A stretch of DNA of 64,000 nucleotides from Trematomus loennbergii (GCA_012861695.1 JAAOOA010000094.1:186001-250000), one strand, 5' to 3'; shown: positions 22,866 to 33,051, numbered from the stretch's first letter. Notes: generated from the sequence alone by a model not told the origin. Made by a program: numbers and translations.

Positions 22866-23665
22866 GTTGAAAAACAAAAACAAAAAAGAAAACTCAATTC
22901 ATTACAAAATAATTAATATTTACCAAGTTATAAAGTTTTGCATCCATTAAAGTGTAACTATAAGTATCTTTGTAGGAGAAAAAACAAAAAATAATAATTT
23001 AAGTTACTTCCATAAAACTGGATTGTCTTACCTTTAAGAGTCACAGTCTTAAAGAAAATCTGTTCAGAAAAAGTACTTAACTTTCTACCAGTTGTAAAGT
23101 TGTCATACATAAAACTGTATCCAAAAAGTAAGTGAAAGACAACGGGAGAAAAAAAAAAAAACTTCCCCTTTTAGAGTCACAGTCTTTAAGAAAATACATT
23201 TTATTACAAAATAATTGACATTCTACCAGTTGCCAAATGTTCCTACATTAAAGTGTATCAAAAAAGTATCTTGGTAGCTGAAAATAACTAAAATATCAGA
23301 GAAAACCTACATTATTTAACTGTACAAGTGTTTTTAAAAATAAAAAACGGGTATTAAAGAAACCCCCATTCCTTACAAAGTACTTCATATTATACCCTTT
23401 TGTTAAGTGTTGCATACATCAAAAGTGTATCTAAAAGTATCTTGGTAACACAAGAAAAGAGAAAAAAAGTAAATAAGTGTTAAAAATCACAAACTTGCCT
23501 TTTAGAGAAACAGTCTTTAAGAAAAATCTAATCAGACAATGTACTTCATTTTCTAGTTTTAAGGTTTTGCATACCTCAAAGTGTGTCTAAAAGTATCTTG
23601 GCATGAGAAAAAAGCCAAAATCTGCCTTGTGTCAGTGAATAAGTGTTAAAATCACAAACTTATAG
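22866..23665. repeat. degenerate A-rich tandem repeat, ~150-170 bp unit, about 5 copies
   Basis: Recurring blocks are CATTACAAA(A/G)TA, TACCAGTT, AAGTGTATC...AAGTATCTTGGTA and AAATCACAAACTT. The AAGTATCTT anchor is at about 22,963, 23,266, 23,436 and 23,589. One further diverged copy sits at 30,215-30,340, so this array originally lay on both sides of the core. Confidence 0.75.
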
Positions 23666-23958
23666 ATAAGCTAGAGGCTATTTTAGATTTGTCTATTAGA
23701 GTTAAAGGGTTAAATAACATTTTCAACTGCTGTTCATAGTTACTGGATACATAACGAACCTCATCATTATCTCGATTTTCTACTTCCATTTTTATTTAAC
23801 AGTGAAACGTCTTATTTTAGTACAGTCTAGTCAAAGGAGTTAATACTATTACTATATATGAAAGCAAAAATAAAACACATTTTCATTTGTTATGGTTGCT
23901 TAATTGAAAAACACACCATTCGCCACATCTTCAGAAAGACATATTACATTTGACCAAG

Positions 23959-24732
23959 TTAATGTCGTAGTGCATACAAGGTAATAGACTTAACGATTTG
24001 CACTGCTGCTTCTCTCCGCGTTTCATTTACAGTAATCGGTTTATCGTTCAATTCACATTGCCCAAGTAGATGTTTAGGGGTCTCTTGGAAGTAAATGAAT
24101 GCATTTTTTATATCAGATAAGTGCATTAACATCACTTGCAAATTCTCTATCCTTTCACCCGCAACGATTATAATCTGCTTTGCTTCTTCTTCGGTTTCAC
24201 CATTATTAGCTCTGAATGTAATCCTTTCTGGGGCTTCTTGTGCTTCTTGTGGTCTGTTGAATACCTGGCATAGGATTTGTTTAGCTGTAAGGACGGGTAC
24301 CATATAATTGTCTTCAAAAGCTTTGTCTATGTCATCACACGTTTTGGCATATCCTTCGCTGTAATGACAACCGATACTAGAATAGAGATCCTCCAACAGT
24401 CTTTTAATACATGTTCTGGCACTGTCGCCAATTTGGGTAATTCCATAGTATCGTGCTTTTTCTCTCATTATATTGAAGCAAAGCTCTGCCATTGCTTTTG
24501 GTATTTGTTCAACACATTCGCAGCAGTCGGTTAGCGGTAGATGATCTATAAGATTATTATGATCCGGTAATGGCTCTACAACACTATCAGCATCTTCTAT
24601 AGTTAGTTGAAATTTCTTCACTTTGTTCCTTTTTCTTTTCACCTTCCTTCTTTTTGTCTTTTTCCGTCCTATTGTCCCTTTTCTTTTCATTCGCATTCTG
24701 CGTTTGCTTTTCATTTTTCTTCTCCTTTTCAT
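23959..24732 (-). CDS. 257-codon unrecognised ORF of the 15-kb element, 5' end cut by LTR insertion
   Basis: A minus-strand ORF starts at ATG 24,732 and ends at 23,959. The first ~40 residues are almost entirely Lys/Arg/Met (nuclear-localisation- or DNA-binding-like). A globular-looking, mixed alpha-helical sequence of ~215 residues follows with several Cys (DCCECVEQIPKAMAELC; CHYSEGYAKTC). The open frame extends upstream of the ATG without stop to about 24,835, then reaches a stop about 10 bp from the LTR insertion at 24,846-24,850. The true start could therefore lie beyond the inserted retrotransposon or be lost. It does not match a transposase, polymerase or capsid family that I know. Being the longest intact ORF on the element's coding strand, it is the best candidate for an element-encoded protein. 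Confidence 0.5.
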   Translation of the reverse strand: MKRRRKMKSKRRMRMKRKGTIGRKKTKRRKVKRKRNKVKKFQLTIEDADSVVEPLPDHNNLIDHLPLTDCCECVEQIPKAMAELCFNIMREKARYYGITQIGDSARTCIKRLLEDLYSSIGCHYSEGYAKTCDDIDKAFEDNYMVPVLTAKQILCQVFNRPQEAQEAPERITFRANNGETEEEAKQIIIVAGERIENLQVMLMHLSDIKNAFIYFQETPKHLLGQCELNDKPITVNETRREAAVQIVKSITLYALRH

Positions 24733-24845
24733 TTTTATTTTTATTTTTCTTCGGTTTTCTTTACTTTTGCTTTTCTTTTCTGCTAATTGTCGTTTGCGAT
24801 CTTGGCGAGTTGTATGAGATATATTGTTTCTATAAGGTTATCTAT

Positions 24846-24850
24846 AATAC
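24846..24850. other. target-site duplication AATAC, left
   Basis: Identical to 29,171-29,175, flanking the LTR retrotransposon exactly. Confidence 0.95.
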
Positions 24851-25217
24851 TGTCACGATCTGTCTGTGTTGTGTTTTGTCTTGTCTTTTTCTGTCTTTGG
24901 TTTCCTGTTTTGTTTTGAAAGTGTTCACCCCCGTCTTGCCTGTTGCTTCCTGTGTCTGTGTTCCCTCCTGCCTGATTGCCCGATTGTGTTCACCTGGTGC
25001 CCCTGTGTTTTCTCCTCCCTCCTCACCTGTGTCTTGTTTGTGTGATTGGTCTTGTGTGTATTTTAGTTCTGGTTTTTCTGTCTGTCATTGTTGGTTCATT
25101 GTTTGTATTTGACTATGTGTCACAGGGTAGTGTTCTGTGTTCTACTTCGTACCTTGGATTAAAGGAATATACTTGGAAATCTGCATTTGGGTCCTGCCTG
25201 CTTACTCAACCCTGACA
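24851..25217 (+). repeat. 5' LTR (367 bp)
   Basis: Starts TGTCACGATCTGTCTGTG and ends ACTCAACCCTGACA. Relative to the 3' LTR it has a 7-bp and a 2-bp insertion, two 1-base length differences, and two transitions (in GACTATGTG and ATCTGCATT). Confidence 0.95.
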
Positions 25218-25219
25218 GA

Positions 25220-25651
25220 ATGAACCAACCAGAAATGGGCCCAGCAGATCCATTTGAGGTGGATTTACAAAATTTTACCTTTTCTTTGGCTTGCTGCTAT
25301 GGAAGGTGGAGGGGAGCGTCCAGTGTTCAGCAGAGAGAGGCTGCTCTGGCAGAAGCTCACCAGGTGGCAACAGGGGATCAACCTTTAGTTAAGTTCTTAC
25401 CTGATTGGATTTTGGATTTCCTTTCGACGTGTGATTCCCGGCCTGCTAGCTCCAGGCATGCTAGCCCCCTGCCTCCCAACTCCCAACCTGACACCATACA
25501 TCTCGGTGTGTTCCGTCTGAAGTCAACCCCTGCTTCTTCCCCATTTCCTGCTCCTGTCCAGGAGCCGTTCTCGGGCACTCGTCGTCGGCTTTTGGAGGTC
25601 CACGGAGCCTCCAAAAGGCTCCTAAGAGAAGGAGTCGCAAGTCCAGGCTAG
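25220..25651 (+). CDS. gag-like N-terminal ORF of the non-autonomous LTR element
   Basis: ATG at 25,220, two bases after the 5' LTR, opens 143 codons starting MNQPEMGPADPFEVDLQNF. A Trp/Arg segment, a QQREAALAEAHQVATGDQPL helix and a Pro/Ser-rich tail follow. The PADPF-type start and position fit the beginning of a Ty3/Gypsy-like gag, but no capsid core or zinc knuckle follows, so the assignment rests mainly on location. It stops at TAG (25,649) just before the next, repeat-driven ORF. Confidence 0.5.
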   Translation: MNQPEMGPADPFEVDLQNFTFSLACCYGRWRGASSVQQREAALAEAHQVATGDQPLVKFLPDWILDFLSTCDSRPASSRHASPLPPNSQPDTIHLGVFRLKSTPASSPFPAPVQEPFSGTRRRLLEVHGASKRLLREGVASPG

Positions 25652-25675
25652 CAGCCCGACCCCCAGAAGCCATGC

Positions 25676-25955
25676 TTTGGGCTCCAGTACAGGCCCCAGC
25701 AGCCATGGTTCCGTCTCCAGAACCGGCCCACACAGCCATGGTTCCAGCCCCAGTTTCTGGCCCCAACAGCCATGGTTCCGGCTCCAGAACCGGCCCATAC
25801 AGCCATGATTCCAGCCCCAGTTCTGGCCCCAGCAGCCGTGTTTCCAGCCCCAGTTCTGGCCCCAACAGCCATGGTTCCGGCTCCAGAACCGGCCCATACA
25901 GCCATGGTTCCAGCCCAGTTCTGGCCCCAGCAGCCATGGTTCCGCCCTCTGTTCC
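25676..25955. repeat. CAGCCATGGTTCCGGCTCC-type minisatellite
   Basis: Repeats of CAGCCATGGTTCC with GCCCCAGTTCTGGCCCCAG spacers. First of four repeat zones in the LTR element interior. Confidence 0.85.
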
Positions 25956-26225
25956 GTTCCAGCACGCCATTTCTCATGAACATGAGCAGGCGTGGCGAGA
26001 CTTTGAGGAAAGCCAGCAGTCCTTGGCTCTATACTTCTCAAACCTCGCTGCTCAGGTCTCAACTTTGACGTCTTCTGCTGCATTTCCTGCTCCTCCAATC
26101 CACCTGTGGATTCCACTCCAGCCCCTCGAGTCCTGTCGGTGGTCCGGCCGACTCCAGCACCTCGTCTCCTGTTGGCTCTACGGCCGACGCCAACCCCCCG
26201 TGTCCTGTTGGCTCTACGGCCGACG

Positions 26226-27830
26226 CCTACCCCATGTCCTGTACCGTTGGAGGTCCCGCCGACTACTCTTCTGCCGGGGGTCCTGCCAACCCCATGTCCT
26301 GTACCGTTGGAGGTCCCGCCGACTACTCGTCTGCCGGGGGTCCTGCAACCCTATGTCCTGTGATGTTGGAGGTCCCGCCGACTACTCTCCTGCCGGGGGT
26401 CCTGCCAACCCTATGTCCTGTGAGTTGGAGGTCCCCGACTACTCTTCTGCCGGGGGTCCTGCCAACCCTATGTCCTGTGATGTTGGAGGTCCCGCCGACT
26501 ACTCTCCTGCCGGGGGTCCTGCCAACCCTATGTCCTGTGATGTTGGAGGTCCCGCCGACTACCTCCTGCCGGGGGTCCTGCCAACCCTATGTCCTGTGAT
26601 GTTGGAGGTCCCGCCGACTACTCTTCTGCTGGGGGTCCTGCCAACCCTATGTCCTGTGATGTTGGAGGTCCCGCCGACTACTCTCCTGCGGGGTCCTGCC
26701 AACACTATGTCCTGTGATGTTGGAGGTCCCGCCGACTACTCTCCTGCGGGGGTCCTGCCAACCCTATGTCCTGTGATGTTGGAGGTCCCGCTGACTACTC
26801 TCCTGCCGGGGGTCTTGCCAACTCCATGTCCTGTCCCATTGGGGGTCCCGCCGACTACTCTTCTGCCGGGGGTCTTGCCAATCATATGGCCTGTTTCCGT
26901 TGGAGGTCCCGCCGACTACTCTTCTGCCGGGGGTCCTGCCTACCCTATGTCCTGTGCCGTTGGAGGTCCCGCCGACTACTCTCCTGCCGGGGGTCTTGCC
27001 AACTCCATGTCCTGTCCCGTTGGGGTCCCGTCGACTGCTCTTCGGCCGGGGCCCTGCCGGCCCTGTGTCCGGTGCCGTTGGAGGTCCCGCCGACTACTCT
27101 TCTGCCGGGGGTCTTGCCAACCCTATGTCCAGTGCTGTTTATCCTGTTGGCTCTCCTGCCAATCCTATGTCCTGTGCCGTTGGAGGTCCCGCAGACTACT
27201 CTTCTGCCGGGGGTATTGCCAACTCCATGTCCTGTCCCATTGGGGGTCCCGCCGACTACTCTTCTGCCGGGGTCCTGCCAACCCTATGTCCTGTGCCGTT
27301 GGAGGTCCCGCCGACTACTCTCCTGCCGGGGTCTTGCCAACTCCATGTCCTGTCCCATTGGGGGTCCCGCCGACTACTCTTCTGCCGGGGGTCCTGCCAA
27401 CCCTATGTCCTGTGCCGTTGGAGGTCCCGCCGACTACTCTTCTGCCGGGGGTCTTGCCAACTCCATGTCCTGTTTCGTTGGGGGTTCCGCCGACTACTCT
27501 TCTGCCGGGGGTCTTGCCAATCCTATGTCCTGTTCCGTTGGGGTCCCGCCGACAACTCTCCTGCCGGGGGTCCTGCCAACTCCACGTCCAGTATCGTTGG
27601 AGGTCCTGCCGACACCTGTTTCCGCTGTGGGTCCTGCCAACCCCTTGTCCTGTCCCGTTGGGGGTCCCGCCGACAACTGCTCCGCCGGGTTTCCTGCCAA
27701 CACCAGATCCTGTCCTGTTAGGGGTCCCGCCGACACCGGTTCCACCGGGGGTCCTGCCAACTCTGTGTCCTGTTCCGTTGGGGTCCAGTCGACACCAGCC
27801 CTTGCTCCATCCGGGTCCCATTGACACCAG
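26226..27830. repeat. ~60-bp minisatellite array, about 26 copies, in the LTR element
   Basis: The unit contains CCTATGTCCTGT, GTTGGAGGTCCCGCCGACTA and CTCTTCTGCCGGGGGTCCTG. Length is near 60 bp, so the frame is roughly kept, yet 1-base indels move it among frames. All three + frames are open over long stretches: the units read as GPADYSSAGGPANPMSC, PPTTLLPGVLPTLCPV or RRLLFCRGSCQPYVLC. That is why a 748-codon ORF appears across 25,672-27,918. I treat this ORF as a product of the repeat. Confidence 0.92.
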
Positions 27831-27924
27831 TCCATGTCAGGTCCAGGATCCCGTCTGCGCCTGTTCCGTCGGCTCCGGTTCCTGTCTGGCCGACAACGGG
27901 TCCTGCCCGGCCTCCTGAGCTGTC

Positions 27925-28368
27925 CCGTCAGCGCCTTCCTGCCCGTCCTCCGGAGCTGTCCCGTCGGCGCCTTCCTGCCCAGCCTCCGGTGCTGTCCCAC
28001 CGGCGCCTTCCTGCCCGGCCTCCGGAGCTGTCCCTTCGGCGCCTTCCTGCCCGGCCTCCGGAGCTGTCCCTTCGGCGCCTTCCTGCCCGGCCTCCGGAGC
28101 TGTCCCGTCGACGCCTTCCTGCCCGGCCTCCGGAGCTGTCCCGTCGACGCCTTCCTGCCCGGCCTCCGGAGCTGTCCCGTCGACGCCTTCCTGCCCGGCC
28201 TCCGGAGCTGTCCTGTCGACGCCTTCCTGCCCGGCCTCCGGAGCTGTCCTGTCGACGCCTTCCTGCCCGGCCTTCGGAGCTGTCCCGTCGGCGCTTTCCT
28301 GCCCGGTCTCCGGAGCTGTCCCGTCGGCGCCTTTCTGCTCGTCCTCCGGAGCTGTCCCGTCTTGACCT
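27925..28368. repeat. 36-bp minisatellite array, about 12 copies
   Basis: The unit reads AFLPGLRSCPVD in one frame (DNA core CTTCCTGCCCGGCCTCCGG). Exactly 12 codons, so frame-preserving. The complementary strand is also open (a 415-codon ORF), another repeat effect. Confidence 0.95.
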
Positions 28369-28371
28369 TCG

Positions 28372-28625
28372 AGCCCGGCTCCCTGAGTGCCGCGGTCTTC
28401 GCCCTCAAGCCCGGTCTCCTGAGTTCCCCAGCCGTGGTCTTCGCCCTCGAGCCCGGCCTCCTGACTCTTCCAACCACTGCCTTCGCTCTCATGCCCAGGT
28501 CCCTGAGTTCGCCCGCTGTGGCCTTCGCCCTCGAGCCCGGCCTCCTGACTCTCCCAACCACTGCCTTCGCTCTCATGCCCGGGTCCCTGAGTTCGCCCGA
28601 TGTGGCCTTCGCCCCTTTTTGGACT
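28372..28625. repeat. ~84-bp repeat, 2-3 copies
   Basis: CCTGAGTTCGCCCG(C/A)TGTGG ... CTCCTGACTCTCCCAACCAC ... GCTCTCATGCCC blocks repeat head to tail before the primer tract. Confidence 0.8.
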
Positions 28626-28812
28626 CTGCCTTGCCCCCGGGCCGTCCGCCCGGGACCCCTTCCGGGTCCGTCCTCCGGACCCCCTCCACCCACCCTGTTG
28701 GTCTTGGTTGTGCGTCCCTCCTCCAGACCCCCTCCACCCACCCTGCTGGAATGTTTTGGACTTTTTGGGACTTTTTGGGACGTCTGGGATCCGTCCCTTG
28801 AGGGGGGGGTAC

Positions 28813-29170
28813 TGTCACGATCTGTCTGTGGTGTTTTGTCTTGTCTTTTTCTGTCTTTGGTTTCCTGTTTTGTTTTGAAAAGTGTTCACCCCCGTCTTGC
28901 CTGTTGCTTCCTGTGTCTGTGTTCCCTCCTGCCTGATTGCCCGATTGTGTTCACCTGGTGCCCTGTGTTTTCTCCTCCCTCCTCACCTGTGTCTTGTTTG
29001 TGTGATTGGTCTTGTGTGTATTTTAGTTCTGGTTTTTCTGTCTGTCATTGTTGGTTCATTGTTTGTATTTGACTGTGTGTCACAGGGTAGTGTTCTACTT
29101 CGTACCTTGGATTAAAGGAATATACTTGGAAATCTACATTTGGGTCCTGCCTGCTTACTCAACCCTGACA
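28813..29170 (+). repeat. 3' LTR (358 bp)
   Basis: Near-identical to 24,851-25,217; preceded by the polypurine tract; followed by the AATAC duplication (29,171-29,175). Confidence 0.95.
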
Positions 29171-29198
29171 AATACCATCTTTTAAAGAAAGATATTCT

Positions 29199-29303
29199 TC
29201 ATGTCATTTTATCATAGTCCTCTTTTGTCCTAAAGACCTTACATGGATATGATATAGAGGAAAGCTCTTCTTCGGGAACATCCTCTCCCTTACTTTGTAA
29301 CAT
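29199..29303 (-). CDS. 34-codon hypothetical ORF, interior of the 15-kb element
   Basis: ATG at 29,303 to TGA at 29,199-29,201, encoding MLQSKGEDVPEEELSSISYP and then CKVFRTKEDYDKMT. It is on the same strand as the 257-codon ORF and lies directly across the LTR insertion from that ORF's 5' end. It may be a neighbouring small gene or an upstream fragment. The frame opens further upstream to a stop near 29,318. Not recognised. Confidence 0.3.
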   Translation of the reverse strand: MLQSKGEDVPEEELSSISYPCKVFRTKEDYDKMT

Positions 29304-29358
29304 CCAGTCATTAAGCCCTTATCCGTTATCCTGGTGATAATAAGGGTAGGCTACAGCA

Positions 29359-29625
29359 GACTTGGTTTTTCTCAGATCCATGGCTAGTTTTCAACGGTCG
29401 TCTTAGCGGGGTCCTTAGTTTTGGATGATTTGCTGAGTGGGGTGGGACTTATTGCGTTGGGTGGGAGTCATCTGTAGAAATGAGAGTTTCTTTCACCCGT
29501 ATAATGTCCCTCGCTGTTTGACTCTTTTAAAAAGTTATTTTCATCTATCATTTTCAACCAAGCAGCATGAGGTCAAATTTAATAAGTAATAGTTTGTCAC
29601 GATTTTACGGGAAAAAGTCAGAGCG
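29359..29625. repeat. direct repeat copy 2 in the 15-kb element interior
   Basis: Same orientation partner of 22,554-22,805; includes GGATGATTTGCTGAGTGGGG and TTCAACCAAGCAGCA. Confidence 0.88.
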
Positions 29626-30313
29626 CAATGTCACATCTTAAAGACAGCTTGAACTGGATAGATGGTTAGTCTTTTTTCAAACATACCATATGTTCTGCAT
29701 GTTAGTATATTTGGCCAAATCGGGTTAGGCCCTACTGCCCCACTCCCTCAATAGGGAAGTCACGCTTTGGGAAGAGGTGTTTAATTTCACAGATCTGACT
29801 TGATTGCTGTTGTGATGGCTGAAGTAAGAGGGACGGGGGAGGAAAATTCAGAGGGTGAAGAAGCAGAAAGATAACTTGTTTGTAAAACGGACAGTTTCAG
29901 GAAAGATGACACCGGTTTTATGCATGACATGCCAAATATCCTGAAGCCCTACAAAAAAAAAAGTATATTGTGCTGAAAATATCGCAAAAAGTCCTAATAT
30001 TGTATAATGTAATAGTTGCATGTTGTATTTTGATAAAAATCACAAAAATATAATGGAGAGAAAAAAAAAAAAATATCACAGTATGTTGAAAAATATGAAA
30101 AAAGTAATGTGTTAAAATAACATGAAAGAAATCAAAAGTAAAGCATCTAAAAACATATATTTAAAAAAAAAATAATGTTAGTCAAGTCAAGTTATCAAAA
30201 CTGCATTGTTTCATCAAACAGTGTTAAAATCACAAACTCTCCATTTAGAGTTTGATTCTTGAAGAAAACTCAATTCATTACAAATGAATGAATATTTTAC
30301 CAAGTTATAAAGT
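29626..30313. other. AT-rich interior, no gene recognised
   Basis: Contains poly(A) runs and one diverged copy (30,215-30,313) of the A-rich repeat of 22,866-23,665. No ORF of interest. Confidence 0.5.
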
Positions 30314-32517
30314 TTTCCATACATAAACGTGTATCTTACAGTTCCTTTGTGAGAGAATTACGCACAAATTGCAGTATTTTATCTGTTTTATGTGCACTGT
30401 TGGAGGAGCCTGTGACCTATGTTTTTCATTGACATATCTACACTGTAGCTAATGGGCATATGCCATAAAGCCTTGAAACTTGAAACTTAAAATGATCAGA
30501 AACTGCATTGTCTCACTGAAAACAGCTCTAAAGAAAACCCCATTCCAATAAAAGTTTTAGGTGACTTAGTGAATGAGAATTAACGGCTAATGGCAAGATC
30601 AGGAGGTGACAGGCAGGGGGAGGGGAGGGTGTGGGAGGGGGGTGTGAGGGGAGACAGTCTCACACATCCAGACTCCATTTTTCATGAAGAGCCTCAGACG
30701 GAGGGTCTGAACCCGGCACAGATACTGCACCCATTTCTTGACGGATGGCGGTAAGTTGTCACAAGCGTCTCGCTGATTAAACCCATATCGATGCGTCTCT
30801 TTGCCATTTTCGTTTTTGAAAGTTTAGGTGACTTGGTGAGTGGAAATGACTGGCTTTTATCTAGTTTGCACTGGATTTCTTTTTTTTTACCTAGCTCACT
30901 CCACCCCCCACCTCTATCTTCTGACATCACAGCATATGCCTGGCTCTCAGACTGCAGCGGTGTTGGGGGTCGCCCCAGAACTGCTGAAGGGGGGCGTGAC
31001 AGAGGGATGATTCTATCTGGGACGGGGGTCACCCCCGATTTCACACATGATATTTACATCATCTAGGGAAGCACCCCAGTAAATGTAGCCTCATGTAACT
31101 TCATATAGGGATTCTTTAATAGTTTGTGAAGTAATTAAACAATAAGGGGGTATTAAGATCTTTAAATTATAATTTTCCTCTCAAAGAGACTTCGTTGTAC
31201 ACACACACACACACAAAACAACATTAAATAATGACATGATATTATAATGATAAAAGCACTTACCAGAGTTTTTCCAGATCAGATCCAAATCAAGCCTCAT
31301 TGTCTCCACCCCCGAGTTCCCGTTAGCCGGTAATTACCGGACTGTGGCCGGTAAAATATGCTGAAGACCGGCAAATCTAAATCTCTCCGTCAGAATGATA
31401 TCCCCTTTAGCGCAATACCGCATCAGTTGCACCACTTATGTGACATACAAGAATAGTGTGTGACAGACAAAAGAGTATGTGACAGACAAGAATAGTCAAT
31501 TATAATGTCTACACATAATGTGTAGCAAGAGATGTCCTGTATGGGTTGATTGCGCGTTGATCTGTTGGTAATGCCTCGGGGTCCGGTGGGCATGTAAACA
31601 AAATGCATAATGCTGTACTATACTTTGTGGCCTCACCCCGTTGCATAGTGACGCTTATTGTTTAGGTGTCTTTTAATAAGCAGGTAGTCATATCATTAGC
31701 TAGAACTAGCTAGATCTGATCGATATGGGTATAAACGCTAGTAAAGTCTAATCTGACAGGAGAGACCCGGTGCTGCTGACGAGCCGACATGCATCTCTGC
31801 ATGCGGTGAGCGGAACAAAACACACTCTTCAGATATCACACGTAGCTATTTTAATTACCTCTCAAACTACCTAAACTATTTATAGATATGTTTAGTTTTA
31901 CTGTCGGGTTACTCATTATCGGATCCGCGAGCTGCATGATACTGGCGTATGTCAGGAGAGGGGGAGAGCGCTCCGTTTATTATTCCCGTGTTATTGTAAA
32001 TTACTGTACACGTTTGAATAGTTAATTGTCTACTATAATTAGTTGGTTTAATATCGAATCATATCAATTTGTTTCAAAAGCTCAATAAATAACATAGAAG
32101 ACCTTTGACCGGCACTTTTCTAATTTTGTCCGTAAGATTTAAACTGTAACGGACCTGCTGACCGGACAGGAGGGGGAGGAGGAGGGTTGGGGGCTGAGAG
32201 GGGTGGGGGCTGAGAGAGGTGGGGGCTGAGAGAGGTGGGGGCTGAGAGAGGTGGGGGCTGAGAGGGGTGGGGGCTGAGAGGGGTGGGGGCGACAGGGCGG
32301 ATGTGACACCTGTATGTGAGGGGGAGGGGGTGGACTGAGAGGGGTGGGGGCTACCTGGGAGGATGTAACACCTGTACGCGATAACACCTCGAACAAAGGG
32401 GCTCATTAGCATATCAAAGGGGGCTCATTAGCATAATTAGGGGGCGGGACTTAGAAGGTGTGACCTGTCACTTTTTATGCATACTAATGTGATTGAAACA
32501 GCATTGGTAATACTACT
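30314..32517 (-). repeat. right inverted arm of the 15-kb element
   Basis: Inverted match to 18,618-20,775. Its GGGGGCTGAGAG minisatellite (32,186-32,290) has more copies than the left arm, the main length difference between the arms. Confidence 0.93.
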
Positions 32518-32704
32518 TGCTCCAAATACCACCCCTTTCATGTGAACGCGCACCTAACTAGATAGGACACGGCTGGCTTGAGCGATCCACTTGATAACCA
32601 GCGTCGTAGGACAGTTTAGCCAGAGCGCGTATGTTTTGGATTGGGCCAACCGGCTAACTCAAACATATCCAGGTTAGGTTGAACCAGCTTCGTAGTACAG
32701 GCCT

Positions 32705-32892
32705 CTGATCAAGAACTTGTGAATCTTCAGGCAGAAAAGATGAAAACGCCTGTTCAAAGTTCCAGTTCCCTGTACATGGAACCATGCCTGTCCTCTGTTC
32801 CACATGTCTTCAGTCAGTTCTGGACCCTATATTATGACTCGCACGCTAGTTCTACCAAGGCTTATTAGAGGTAAGAGTGGTAGGAGAGGAGT
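32705..32892 (+). repeat. right remainder of the interrupted 1.86-kb unit
   Basis: Starts CTGATCAAGAACTTGTGAATC and matches 51,650-51,837 and 53,515-53,702 through the GAG|GTAAGAG donor-like site. It breaks at the L2-like LINE insertion; the unit resumes at 36,838. Confidence 0.88.
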
Positions 32893-33051
32893 TTGTTTGT
32901 TTGTAGCCTTTATTTAACCAGGTTAAAAAATCCCATTGAGATCAACGATCTCTTTTTCAAGGGAGACCTGCGGTACATTAGTTACACATATAAAAACAAA
33001 CAGAAAACAAAAGGACATCACAACATAATTACAGGGGTATACATTAGCAAC

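Larger units (their letters stand above)
24851..29170 (+). mobile_element. non-autonomous LTR retrotransposon, 4.3 kb, nested
   Basis: It is bounded by two direct LTRs (24,851-25,217 and 28,813-29,170) with TG...CA ends and a 5-bp duplication AATAC. A purine-rich primer tract (GAGGGGGGGGTAC, 28,800-28,812) precedes the 3' LTR. The interior has a gag-like start followed by three minisatellite arrays. No protease, reverse transcriptase, RNase H or integrase motif exists in any frame. No TGG-type tRNA primer site is obvious right after the 5' LTR. It therefore relied on another element's enzymes. The LTRs differ by only two substitutions and a few indels, so the insertion is recent relative to its host element. 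Confidence 0.92.
17700..32704. mobile_element. 15-kb element with ~2.2-kb inverted arms, family unknown
   Basis: The outer ends are identical inverted 18-mers AGGCCTGTACTACGAAGC (17,700-17,717 and 32,687-32,704). Each is followed by a related TCCTACGACGCTGGTT block. Long near-identical inverted arms lie inside (18,618-20,775 and 30,314-32,517). Flanks are CAG at 17,697-17,699 and CTG at 32,705-32,707. Two sister units show the uninterrupted site AACACCTGATCAAG (51,643 and 53,510), consistent with a 3-bp CWG target. The interior holds A-rich tandem repeats, a 257-codon minus-strand ORF and smaller decayed ORFs, plus a nested LTR retrotransposon (net element about 10.7 kb without it). No transposase, polymerase or integrase motif was recognised. 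The ends resemble fish PIF/Harbinger- or ISL2EU-type termini, but I cannot assign a family. A second, partly deleted copy starts at 62,195. Confidence 0.8.

Noticed and set aside
25672..27918. 748-codon plus-strand ORF as a structural or mucin-like gene
   Set aside because: It lies inside the LTR element, consists of 60-bp units, and switches repeat frame through 1-base indels. Kept as repeat, not gene.
27494..28741. 415-codon minus-strand ORF RRPGRKASTGQL-type
   Set aside because: Antisense of the 36-bp array; open because the unit lacks stop complements.
17700..32704. Maverick/Polinton or herpesvirus-fused piggyBac (Teratorn-like) identity for the 15-kb element
   Set aside because: No protein-primed polymerase, retroviral-type integrase, packaging ATPase, capsid or piggyBac motif was seen, and the flanks are CAG/CTG, not TTAA or a 6-bp duplication.
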